Assembly (NCBI GenBank): GCA_965218775.1
Contig: CBDCLS010000004.1
Coordinates: forward strand, 744,001 to 808,000
DNA from: CAUZIZ01 sp965218775
GTDB lineage: Bacteria; Acidobacteriota; UBA6911; RPQK01; JAJDTT01
DNA: 64,000 nucleotides
Direction: 5' to 3'
Positions 42,873 to 50,515 of this stretch are shown here, one piece after another. The notes below the pieces were generated by a model. The model searched no databases and had not been told where the DNA came from. It saw only the letters and a program-made list of their open reading frames with translations. The translations under genes and the position numbers were made by a program. Position 1 is the first letter of the stretch, and every line of letters starts with the position of its first letter.

Positions 42873-45551
42873 ATGACTCTCGATTTTTTCGAGCAGTTTC
42901 GAGCCAACCTATCAGAGTTCCCCGATCGAGTCGCGCTGCAGGGACTCTACGATGACAACAGAGAAAGTTTCTCCTATCAACAAGTAGCCGACGAAACTGC
43001 CAAAATCGGCTTGTTCCTTCAGCGTTCCGGCATCGAGCCGGGGCACGCTGTTGGAATCCTCATGGAGAACCATCCGCGCTGGGGTATCGCATTCCTCGCC
43101 GCCCACAGTGTTGGAGCCGTGATCGTCCCCTTCGACATTCAGCATTCAGACGAGACCCTGGCCAATCTGATCCAGCATGCAGGGTGCCGATTCCTGATCT
43201 CCTCCGCTCGCTTCTCCCCTCGACTCGACGGCATCCAACAGCGGCTACCGGAGCCCCTTCCAATCCTGGTCGCGGGCGATTCTCCCAGCGAGGGCGCGAG
43301 CTGGGATCGAGTGCTCGAGGAGACCGATTCCACGCCTCCCCTGCCGCTAGTCCAGCGGGACTTGAACGATCCCTACCTGATCATCTATACAAGCGGCACC
43401 ACCGGCAACCCAAAAGGTGTCGTTTTGACCCGGCGGAATGTGTACTCGAACACCATCGAGTTGCTGAAGGTCGTTCAAGGTACTCCGGAAGACAACGTAC
43501 TTTCCGTGCTGCCTCTCTACCATGTGCTAGCACTCATGGTGAATTTCATCATCCCTCTCTACATGGGAGGTCGAGTCACTTACCTTGATGCCCTCGACGC
43601 CCAGCGCATCATGAAGGCATTTCGCGAGGAAGGCATCACTATCTTCGTCTGTGTCCCCCAGTTCTACTATCTGCTGCACCGCCGAATCCGGCAGGAAGTC
43701 GAGGCACAGTCGTTCTTGAAGAGGTTCCTCTTCCAGAGACTGTTGAGCCTCTCGCATTTCTGCGAGGAGAAGCTCGGGCTGCATCCTGGCCGCTGGTTGT
43801 TTTCCCCCATACACAAGCAATTCGGCCGACAGTTCCGCATCTTCGGCGTCGGTGGCGCTCGCTTCGACGTCGAGGTGGCCAAGGCTCTTCGAGATCTTGG
43901 TTTCACATTCGTACAAGCCTACGGAATGACCGAGACGGCGGCTCTGGCAACGGTCAGTCCTGCGGGCTCCGATGGCCTCGGATCGGTTGGCAAGCCTCTG
44001 TCCCACGTCCAGATCAAGATCGATTCTCCCAATGAGCAGGGCATTGGTGGTGTACTTATTCGAGGTGACAACGTCATGTCGGAGTACTGGCAGAATCCCG
44101 AAGCGACGGCTGAAGTGATCCGGGATGGCTGGCTCGACAGCGGAGACCTGGGCTACCTTTCTCCCGACGGATTCCTCAACATCACGGGTCGCCAGAAGGA
44201 TGTCATCGTCCTCTCGTCCGGCAAAAACATCTACCCTGAGGAACTCGAACACTTCTATCAGAGCAACTGTCCCTTCATAGAAGAGATGTGCATTGTCGGG
44301 GTAGCGCCCAGCGATGCTGAGACACAGGAGCGACTGCATGCCGTCATCGTTCCCGATTTCGATTACCTGAAAAGCCAACAGGTGGTCAATTCCTACGACA
44401 TGATCCTCTACACGCTCGAGACCCTTTCTCGGCAACTGCCCTCACACCAACATGTCCTTAGCTTCGAGATCCGGACCGAGCCTCTGCCCCGCACCACCAC
44501 TCGAAAGATAAAGCGTTTCGAAGTGATGGAGCAGGCGGTGGGTACGGCGTCCTCAGGGTCTGCGGACCGCTTCGAGGAAGCCACCGCTCCCCAGGGTACG
44601 GTCGAGGAGAAGATCTTTGAATTGCTGCGTCAGGTCAAGAACCCTCCCCTGATCCATCGAAAGATGAACCTGGAGCTGGATCTGGGCTTCGACTCCCTGG
44701 GGCGGGTGGAGTTCTTCTCAACGATTCAGGAAAACCTGGGCGTGCGAATCTCGGATAGTGCTGCTGCAGCAATCTTCACCGTTGAAGACCTGGTGGATCT
44801 GGTCCTAGACCTACTGGGCGGTAAGGACGTCAAGGGAAAGGAGGTGCGACAGTCCTGGACTGAGATCCTGAACGAGGACTTCGATGAGACCGACGCCCAG
44901 AAGGTCGGGGAGATCCTGGTCCGCCGCCCGGTAATGGAGCCAATCTTCTACCTGACGGCCAAGCTCGTCCACATCCTTTCCAAGATCTTTTTCAGAATCA
45001 AAGTGACTGGGCGGGAGAACCTCCCACGGAAGTATCCCTTCATGCTTTGCCCCAACCACCTGAGTTTTCTGGACTCGTTTCTGGTAGTGGGCGTTCTTCC
45101 CTACCACGTCATCAAACAGATCTTCTTTCTGGGATACAGTGATTATTTCGGGGGTCGCTACATGTCGAAGCTTGGAGGGATGATCAAGGTCGTCCCCGTG
45201 GACTCTGACCGGCACTTGAGACAGGCACTGCGGCTGGGAGCCGAAGGGCTGCGTCGTAACCTGGTACTCTGTGTTTTCCCCGAGGGAACGCGTTCCATCG
45301 ATGGCAGTCTCAAACCCTTTCGAAAAGGGCCGGGAATCCTGGCCACCGAGCTGAATATCCCCCTGGTCCCGGTTGGAATCAAGGGGACGTACGAAGCCTG
45401 GTCCAGGGGTTCCAACAAGATTCGGCTGCATCCTGTAGAGATCCACTTCGGCAAGGTCTTCTCCCCGGATCGTTCAGAGACTTCCGACGCCGTGACCCAG
45501 CGCCTTTTCCAAAAGGTGGATCAGTTGATCACCTCCGAGAATACTGCTTAA
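42873..45551 (+). CDS. Fusion of AMP-forming acyl ligase, acyl carrier and 1-acylglycerol-3-phosphate-type acyltransferase
   Basis: 892 residues in three parts. Residues about 1-560 are an adenylate-forming ligase (IIYTSGTTGNPKGVVLTRRN; QAYGMTETA; GWLDSGDLGYLSPDGFLNIT). Residues about 575-660 are a carrier domain with LDLGFDSLGRVEF, whose serine would take phosphopantetheine. Residues about 690-892 are a PlsC acyltransferase with CPNHLSFLDSF (HX4D) and VFPEGTRSIDG. It could activate a fatty acid, hold it as a thioester and transfer it to a lipid, like bacterial Aas but with its own carrier. It leads a three-gene operon with 10- and 13-nt gaps. Confidence 0.9.
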   Translation: MTLDFFEQFRANLSEFPDRVALQGLYDDNRESFSYQQVADETAKIGLFLQRSGIEPGHAVGILMENHPRWGIAFLAAHSVGAVIVPFDIQHSDETLANLIQHAGCRFLISSARFSPRLDGIQQRLPEPLPILVAGDSPSEGASWDRVLEETDSTPPLPLVQRDLNDPYLIIYTSGTTGNPKGVVLTRRNVYSNTIELLKVVQGTPEDNVLSVLPLYHVLALMVNFIIPLYMGGRVTYLDALDAQRIMKAFREEGITIFVCVPQFYYLLHRRIRQEVEAQSFLKRFLFQRLLSLSHFCEEKLGLHPGRWLFSPIHKQFGRQFRIFGVGGARFDVEVAKALRDLGFTFVQAYGMTETAALATVSPAGSDGLGSVGKPLSHVQIKIDSPNEQGIGGVLIRGDNVMSEYWQNPEATAEVIRDGWLDSGDLGYLSPDGFLNITGRQKDVIVLSSGKNIYPEELEHFYQSNCPFIEEMCIVGVAPSDAETQERLHAVIVPDFDYLKSQQVVNSYDMILYTLETLSRQLPSHQHVLSFEIRTEPLPRTTTRKIKRFEVMEQAVGTASSGSADRFEEATAPQGTVEEKIFELLRQVKNPPLIHRKMNLELDLGFDSLGRVEFFSTIQENLGVRISDSAAAAIFTVEDLVDLVLDLLGGKDVKGKEVRQSWTEILNEDFDETDAQKVGEILVRRPVMEPIFYLTAKLVHILSKIFFRIKVTGRENLPRKYPFMLCPNHLSFLDSFLVVGVLPYHVIKQIFFLGYSDYFGGRYMSKLGGMIKVVPVDSDRHLRQALRLGAEGLRRNLVLCVFPEGTRSIDGSLKPFRKGPGILATELNIPLVPVGIKGTYEAWSRGSNKIRLHPVEIHFGKVFSPDRSETSDAVTQRLFQKVDQLITSENTA

Positions 45552-45561
45552 ATGGTCAGGG

Positions 45562-46437
45562 ATGACAGCCTCTTCAGCATTCCCGGTCGCTGAATTCGAG
45601 TATCTGGACACCCTCTGGTTTCAAGTCTCTGGAACCCTCTGCAACCTGCGCTGCACCCACTGCTTCATCAGCTGCTCTCCTGAGAATCACAGCTTGGAGA
45701 TGATGGAGAGCTCACAAATCTTCCAGAATCTGGAAGAAGCCAAGCGACTGGGCGTCAAGGAAATCTACTACACCGGGGGAGAGCCTTTCATCCACAGGGA
45801 TTTCCTCGACATCCTGGAGCGGACCCTGCGTGACTTTCCTACCTCGGTTCTGACCAACGGACTACCCATCGATGAAAACCGCGCCGACCGCCTCCAGAGA
45901 GTGGCCGAGGCCTCGCCTTACTCTTTGGAGATTCGAATCAGTCTCGACGATTACGAGCAGGAAAGAAACGATGCCGTCCGGGGAAAAGGGACGTTCCGAA
46001 AGGTTCTCACGGCCTATAAGCGACTCTACGACAGGGGCCTATTACCGATCTTGACGGTGACGGAGATCCGAGACTATCTGGATCCACAGGGGCCTGGGGA
46101 CGGCGTCTACGACAAATATGTTGATCTGCTCAGGTCCATCGGTGTCGGCCGACCCCGAATCAAGCTTATTCCCGTCTTCGAGATGGGTATGCTGGACGCT
46201 CCCAACCGTCCCTCCTACGTGACCCACGACATGATGGAGCACTTCGATCCGGCGCTGCTGCAGTGCTCATCATCCAGAATCGTGACCCACGAAGGAGTCT
46301 ACGCCTGCCCCATCCTGGTGGGTGAAAAAGAGGCCCGCATGGGTACCTCTATCGAGGAAGCCCTGAAGCCGTGTTCCCTCTACCACAGCTCCTGCCATAC
46401 CTGCTATGTCACCGGTATGACCTGCAAGAACTTCTGA
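45562..46437 (+). CDS. Radical SAM protein with C-terminal cysteine-rich end
   Basis: A 291-residue radical SAM enzyme. CNLRCTHC near residue 24 is the CX3CX2C cluster that cleaves S-adenosylmethionine, and YYTGGEPFIH matches the GGEP SAM-binding motif. The C-terminus has extra cysteines (CSSSRIVTHEGVYAC; CSLYHSSCHTCYVTGMTC), suggesting an auxiliary Fe-S cluster as in SPASM/Twitch enzymes. It lies 10 nt after the acyl ligase-acyltransferase gene and 13 nt before a phosphoesterase-like gene. The substrate is unknown; the context suggests a lipid, a small metabolite or a peptide. Confidence 0.87.
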   Translation: MTASSAFPVAEFEYLDTLWFQVSGTLCNLRCTHCFISCSPENHSLEMMESSQIFQNLEEAKRLGVKEIYYTGGEPFIHRDFLDILERTLRDFPTSVLTNGLPIDENRADRLQRVAEASPYSLEIRISLDDYEQERNDAVRGKGTFRKVLTAYKRLYDRGLLPILTVTEIRDYLDPQGPGDGVYDKYVDLLRSIGVGRPRIKLIPVFEMGMLDAPNRPSYVTHDMMEHFDPALLQCSSSRIVTHEGVYACPILVGEKEARMGTSIEEALKPCSLYHSSCHTCYVTGMTCKNF

Positions 46438-46450
46438 CCCTGAGCAGATC

Positions 46451-47242
46451 ATGGAGACGTATTCCAAGGTCGCGCTGTTCGGCGGCGTCTACAATAACCA
46501 TCTAGCCCTGGAATGCTTGCTGCAAGACTGCGAGAAAGTCGGGGTAGATGCCATCTTTTGTCTCGGTGACATGGGTGGGTTTGGCCCCAATCCCGACCGC
46601 TCCTTCCCCTATCTTCGCAGTGGCAAGATACAGAGCATGGCGGGGAACTACGACATCTCTCTAGCCCAGGGGAAGGAGGATTGCGGCTGCGGCTATACCG
46701 ATCCCCGCGACAATCATTTCGCCCAGATCAGCTACGAATACACCTTCGAGAACACGTCGTTAGAAAACAAATCCTGGCTGGGCACTCTTCCCCCCTCGCT
46801 TCGCTTTGCCCTCGGCACCCTTCAGGTCGAGTTATGCCACGGCTCGCCTCGCCAGACCAACGAGTTCCTCTGGGAGAGCGCATCCCCCGACCATCTCCTG
46901 TTCCAGTTCACTAAGCAGTGCGATGCCCACATCGTCTGCTGCACTCACACCGGCATCAAGTGGCATCGGGCTCTGGCTGAAGGGCGGCATTTTTTCAACG
47001 TTGGAGTCATCGGACGGCCCGAGAACGATGGGGCCACCAACGTCTGGTTCACGCTACTGGAGCACCTGAACGGGAAGTTGAAGTGGGAGTTTCGCCCTCT
47101 GCATTACGATCACGAAGCTCTCGCCAGGGAGATGGAAAACGAAGACCTACCCGGACCCTTCATCACCACCACCCGCACCGGACGGTGGACCAGCTGTCTC
47201 GAGATCATGCCCGCCAAGGAAAGGGCCGCGGGTCTGTATTGA
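46451..47242 (+). CDS. Metallophosphoesterase-like protein with altered first motif
   Basis: 263 residues with calcineurin-like phosphoesterase features: CLGDMGGFGPNPDRS (motif II), MAGNYDISL (motif III), ELCHGSPRQTNEF and CCTHTGIKWHRAL (motifs IV-V). The first motif, normally D-x-H-G-N, reads FGGVYNNHLALE, so the Asp and His that bind metal 1 are absent. Cys pairs CGCGY and VCCTH are unusual. Activity may be changed or lost, or the protein may bind a different metal. It closes the operon with the radical SAM gene. Confidence 0.8.
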   Translation: METYSKVALFGGVYNNHLALECLLQDCEKVGVDAIFCLGDMGGFGPNPDRSFPYLRSGKIQSMAGNYDISLAQGKEDCGCGYTDPRDNHFAQISYEYTFENTSLENKSWLGTLPPSLRFALGTLQVELCHGSPRQTNEFLWESASPDHLLFQFTKQCDAHIVCCTHTGIKWHRALAEGRHFFNVGVIGRPENDGATNVWFTLLEHLNGKLKWEFRPLHYDHEALAREMENEDLPGPFITTTRTGRWTSCLEIMPAKERAAGLY

Positions 47243-47300
47243 ACCAATCCCCTCAGCTTCGGATGTTGATGTCTAGGTGGAGGAACATCATAATGTAATA

Positions 47301-47534
47301 ATGTCATCCGAACAGAAAAGGACGACGGTCTACTTCGAGTCGGCGATTCATCGGGCCCTGCGACTCAAGTCGATTGAGACCGAGCGCAGCCTCTCCGACC
47401 TCGTCAACGAGGCTGTCAGACTCGCCCTGGCCGAAGATGCAGAGGATCTGGCCGCCTTCGAGGAGAGAGCCGCCGAAGAGAATCTCTCGTTTGAACACGT
47501 CGTGAAAGACTTGAAGCGGCGTGGCCAGATTTGA
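47301..47534 (+). CDS. Antitoxin of a RelE-type pair
   Basis: A 77-residue protein from ATG 47301. SSEQKRTTVYFESAIHRALR is a ribbon-helix-helix-like DNA-binding start, followed by SLSDLVNEAVRLALAEDAED. The C-terminal acidic helix should bind the toxin. It overlaps the toxin by 14 nt in the usual antitoxin-first order. An in-frame start at 47277 exists but is less likely. Confidence 0.82.
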   Translation: MSSEQKRTTVYFESAIHRALRLKSIETERSLSDLVNEAVRLALAEDAEDLAAFEERAAEENLSFEHVVKDLKRRGQI

Positions 47535-47781
47535 AGTGCTGATCAAGCCGTCGGCCGTCAAGGAGATCGAGACGATCTCCAACAAGGCGGACCGCCGGCG
47601 AGTCATCGCCAAGATCCAGGGGCTGGCAGACGACCCGCGCCCTCCAGGCTGCAAGAAGTTCTCCGGACGTGACCGATACCGAATCCGCCAGGGAGTCTAT
47701 CGGATTGTCTACGCCGTCGAGGAAGAACGGCTTGTTGTGTACGTCGTCAAAGTTGGACATCGGAAGGATGTCTATCGCTGA
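47521..47781 (+). CDS. RelE-family toxin
   Basis: An 86-residue product, MARFEVLIKPSAVKEIETIS, with the RelE/ParE core ADDPRPPGCKKFSGRDRYRI and IVYAVEEERLVVYVVKVGHR. RelE toxins cleave mRNA in the ribosomal A site. Arg and Lys residues near the C-terminus (KVGHRKDVYR) fit a RelE-like enzyme rather than ParE. It overlaps its antitoxin. It is unrelated in gene order to the toxin-first pair at 19 kb. Confidence 0.9.
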   Translation: MARFEVLIKPSAVKEIETISNKADRRRVIAKIQGLADDPRPPGCKKFSGRDRYRIRQGVYRIVYAVEEERLVVYVVKVGHRKDVYR

Positions 47782-47807
47782 GCTTTTCACCTGAGCCAAC
47801 ACGGATT

Positions 47808-47873
47808 TGATCTTTGGTGCTTGGAGTTTGGAACTTATTTGTGCTTTGGTGCTTGGGACCTGGTCCCTTTTCG
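47808..47873. repeat. CAA-rich short repeat (copy 2), overlaps queC 3' end
   Basis: Reverse-complement relative of 8151-8215: TTTGGTGCTTGGAGTTTGG, then TTATTTGTGCTTTGGTGCTT. It runs into the end of queC and supplies its last codons and stop. Confidence 0.65.
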
Positions 47874-48554
47874 AGGCGGCGGTTCCGACCCGTAGATCGT
47901 TGGATCGGGAATTCCGGCCTCGATGAAGGCGTCAATCCTCTCGTGGCATTTCCCGCACACACCACAATGCTGGCCGCCCTGCGGCTTGGCACAGCTGAGG
48001 GTACACTCCAGCGGTAAGTGGGAACCCAGGCGAATCACGTCAGGTTTGGTCAATCCGGCGAAAGGACAAACGATCTCCAGGGTCAGATCGAGACCCTTGC
48101 TCAATGCCTGCCCCAGGGAGTCGAAAAACTCGGGAGTCGCGTCGCTAAATGGATTGCTTCCCAAAGTTCCCAGTCCGATATGGCCCACCGAGTGAAGCTT
48201 GCACCAAACCGCAGTCTTAGCGATGAGGATCAGGTTCCGCCCCGGGATTTCCCACCGTTCATCCGGCTCATCGTAGCCTGGAATTCCTATTCCAGTGGTC
48301 TGCCACTGCCCCGAGTAGACATCATCCATGGGGAACTCCAGCGACCGAGGTTCCAGGATTCGAGAGTCTCCGACTGCACTGACGAAGTCGCGGAGAAACC
48401 TAAGTTCGATTTCCTCCCAGAAGAGGCCACAGCGAATGTAAATGGGATAAACGGGCTCGAAGACCTTGGCCAGCTCAGCCAACATGACACAGCTATCGAG
48501 CCCGCCGCTAGCCAACACCGCAATGCCGTGTGCCCTCTCAACCAGAGGTCTCAA
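47835..48554 (-). CDS. queC: 7-cyano-7-deazaguanine synthase
   Basis: Converts 7-carboxy-7-deazaguanine to preQ0 in queuosine biosynthesis. The 239-residue enzyme has the PP-loop ASGGLDSCV near its N-terminus and the zinc-binding cysteines CTLSCAKPQGGQHCGVCGKC near its C-terminus, both diagnostic of QueC. It overlaps queD (ATGA). The last dozen residues (RKGTRSQAPKHK) come from a dispersed repeat and are not family sequence, so the natural stop seems to have been replaced. Confidence 0.93.
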   Translation of the reverse strand: MRPLVERAHGIAVLASGGLDSCVMLAELAKVFEPVYPIYIRCGLFWEEIELRFLRDFVSAVGDSRILEPRSLEFPMDDVYSGQWQTTGIGIPGYDEPDERWEIPGRNLILIAKTAVWCKLHSVGHIGLGTLGSNPFSDATPEFFDSLGQALSKGLDLTLEIVCPFAGLTKPDVIRLGSHLPLECTLSCAKPQGGQHCGVCGKCHERIDAFIEAGIPDPTIYGSEPPPRKGTRSQAPKHK

Positions 48555-48979
48555 GCCTCCAAACCAGCCTTCAACCCGCCTTCTCTATATTCAGCGAAGG
48601 CGTCATGGGTCTCCCACAGGCGCACTGCAGCGATCGGGAGTTCCCTGGCTCGCGCCTCGGAAAAGATCAGCTTTGAAATATTCTCGGCGGTCGGATTCAC
48701 GTCCATGATGTAAGGGATCTCACCCAACTGCTGGAGCACTGGCACCAGAGGATCGTCCTTTCGCAGCAGCATACGATGGTCCAACTGGGCATCAATGAAT
48801 TCACCGAGCTGCTTCTTGACGTCGGTGAAGTCAAAGACCATTCCTCTGTGGTCGAGTACCTGACTCCAGAGCTCGACCTCAATGACCCCGTTGTGGCCGT
48901 GCGGACGTGCACACTTGCCGTTATAGTCGAGCAGGCGATGCCCGTAGCAGAAATGAAGTCGTTTGACGATTGTATGCAT
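48551..48979 (-). CDS. queD: 6-carboxy-5,6,7,8-tetrahydropterin synthase
   Basis: The PTPS-family enzyme that turns dihydroneopterin triphosphate into 6-carboxy-tetrahydropterin for queuosine. The product is 142 residues from ATG 48979; GTG 48994 would add five. Zinc histidines are in FCYGHRLLDY and PHGHNGVIEV, with the catalytic Cys in GKCARPHGHN. DVNPTAENISKL and RLWETHDAFAEY match the family's glutamate motifs. It is the first gene of queD-queC. QueE is not in the window. Confidence 0.92.
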   Translation of the reverse strand: MHTIVKRLHFCYGHRLLDYNGKCARPHGHNGVIEVELWSQVLDHRGMVFDFTDVKKQLGEFIDAQLDHRMLLRKDDPLVPVLQQLGEIPYIMDVNPTAENISKLIFSEARARELPIAAVRLWETHDAFAEYREGGLKAGLEA

Positions 48980-49044
48980 AGCGTTTTCTAGCACCTTGGG
49001 CTTCTTTGTTTCAGAGTCGGAGGTTCACGCCCCATTCCTTCTGG

Positions 49045-49812
49045 TTAACCGCCGATCAATCCAACCCCGCCATCGGTGAGGGTCGTCGAACCCGTCTTGG
49101 ACCTCGAGCGGATGAGATGGAGAACATCGGCAGCGATCTCCTCAGGCGAGGACTGGCGCTGCAAGGGAATCCTCTGGCGGATCCGTTCCACTTCTTCCGG
49201 ACCAAAATCAGGGGGAGGAATTACTAAACCTGGGGCGACGCTGTTGACGGTAACCTCGGGAGCAAGCTCTCTAGCCAGGACCTGTGTGGCTCCGTAAAGA
49301 CCATACTTGCTGGCCAGATAGAATGCCCAGTCCGGATAGGCCTGCCCACGAACCGTCACTCGATCGGTAAGGTTGACAATCCGGCCCCAACCCCTTTTCT
49401 TCATCCCTAAGCCCAACTGGATTCCCAGATAGAGGGGAGCCGCCATGTGAAGGTGTGCAAAGTAGTCGAAACGATCTTGAAATTCCTCGCCGTCCTCGGG
49501 CAGCTCCCGAATCGGAGTCTTGGTAAAATCGGAGGCATTGTTGACCAGAATATCGATGGCGCCGAACTCCCTCTCGGCATCGCCAAGCAATCGCCGACAG
49601 TCGGCAATTTCGGCAAGGTCTGTCAGCAGCGCGAGGGCTCGCACGCCCTTGGACTGAAGCTCCTGGCTGGTTGCCTCGGCATCCTTGGCACTTCTTCGAT
49701 AGGTGATCAGAACGTCCACACCCTGGTCGGCCAGGGCCAGACAGATAGCACGGCCCACCCGCTTTGCGGCTCCCGTAACCAGCGCTTTCCTTCCCTCGAG
49801 GCTTTCCAACAT
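49045..49812 (-). CDS. Pteridine-reductase-like short-chain dehydrogenase
   Basis: A 255-residue SDR. TGAAKRVGRAICLAL binds NADP(H), DILVNNASDF is the NNAG-type motif, and YLASKYGLYG carries the Tyr and Lys. The catalytic serine position holds Asp (VNLTDRVTVRG). That is the pattern of pteridine reductase and FolM rather than of 3-ketoacyl reductases. Placement directly upstream of queD, a pterin enzyme, supports a pterin or folate role, though the gap is only suggestive. It lies 13 nt after lutC. Confidence 0.8.
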   Translation of the reverse strand: MLESLEGRKALVTGAAKRVGRAICLALADQGVDVLITYRRSAKDAEATSQELQSKGVRALALLTDLAEIADCRRLLGDAEREFGAIDILVNNASDFTKTPIRELPEDGEEFQDRFDYFAHLHMAAPLYLGIQLGLGMKKRGWGRIVNLTDRVTVRGQAYPDWAFYLASKYGLYGATQVLARELAPEVTVNSVAPGLVIPPPDFGPEEVERIRQRIPLQRQSSPEEIAADVLHLIRSRSKTGSTTLTDGGVGLIGG

Positions 49813-49825
49813 GGGCGGTCAAGGC

Positions 49826-50515
49826 TTATGAGGTCAGAACCACATACCACTGTCGGGGACCATGGACTCCTTTCACCAGTGTCTTTTCGATGTCTGCCGT
49901 GCGACTGGGACCGGTTACCAGAGTCAGCGCGCTGCCCAGCTCGCCTAACTCAGTTCTGCCGAAGAACTCGACCGAGTTCATCAACAAGTCCTTTTCGGAC
50001 AAAAAGACCACGTGCGACTCTGGTAGCACAGACAAAAGCCGCCCTGTACCGGGTGCCACCGAGTGGACAATTGTGCCGGTTTCGGCGATTCCGAAGATCG
50101 CACTGCTGACCGAGACTGAAACAGCGGCCAGAGTCGCACGATCGTAGGGCTTGAAGTTCAGGATCAGGGGAAATTCGACTCTACCCTTAAAGTGGTAGCT
50201 GAAAACCAAGTGCTGGCGGCTGAAAGCCTCCGGATCCCGAAGCCGATAAGGCACATCGTTCTTCTGGAAGACTTCTTCACTTTCCCAGTAGATCTCTGAG
50301 GCACCCGTCTTCTCCAGTATTTGGCTAAGGATTCGAGACAGTTCGTCTGCACTCCGACCATCGAAGAAAACTCCTCCGACGGCTTCCAGTTCGTTGCGGA
50401 ATTTGGAAGCCGCATCTTCGTAGGAAGGAAACTCCGGCAGCTCATCTGGCAGTTCCGACGTGGTGCCGGCGGCGCACGCCCGACGTATCCTCTCCAGAAC
50501 AGTCGTCCGACTCAA
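49826..50515 (-). CDS. lutC: LutC-like lactate utilization protein
   Basis: A LUD-domain protein of about 229 residues and the third component of the LutABC L-lactate oxidation complex. It starts at TTG 50515 (MSRTTVLERIRRAC), overlapping the lutB stop (TTGA); the open frame before this reads through lutB. The C-terminal half has GIAETGTIVHSVAPGTGRLL, ALTLVTGPSRTADIEKTLVK and VHGPRQWYVVL, all typical of LutC. It lacks Fe-S cysteines, as expected. Confidence 0.9.
   Translation of the reverse strand: MSRTTVLERIRRACAAGTTSELPDELPEFPSYEDAASKFRNELEAVGGVFFDGRSADELSRILSQILEKTGASEIYWESEEVFQKNDVPYRLRDPEAFSRQHLVFSYHFKGRVEFPLILNFKPYDRATLAAVSVSVSSAIFGIAETGTIVHSVAPGTGRLLSVLPESHVVFLSEKDLLMNSVEFFGRTELGELGSALTLVTGPSRTADIEKTLVKGVHGPRQWYVVLTS

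Noticed and set aside
42873..45551. A nonribosomal peptide or polyketide module
   Set aside because: The single ligase and carrier domains are followed by a PlsC acyltransferase; no condensation or ketosynthase motif is present.
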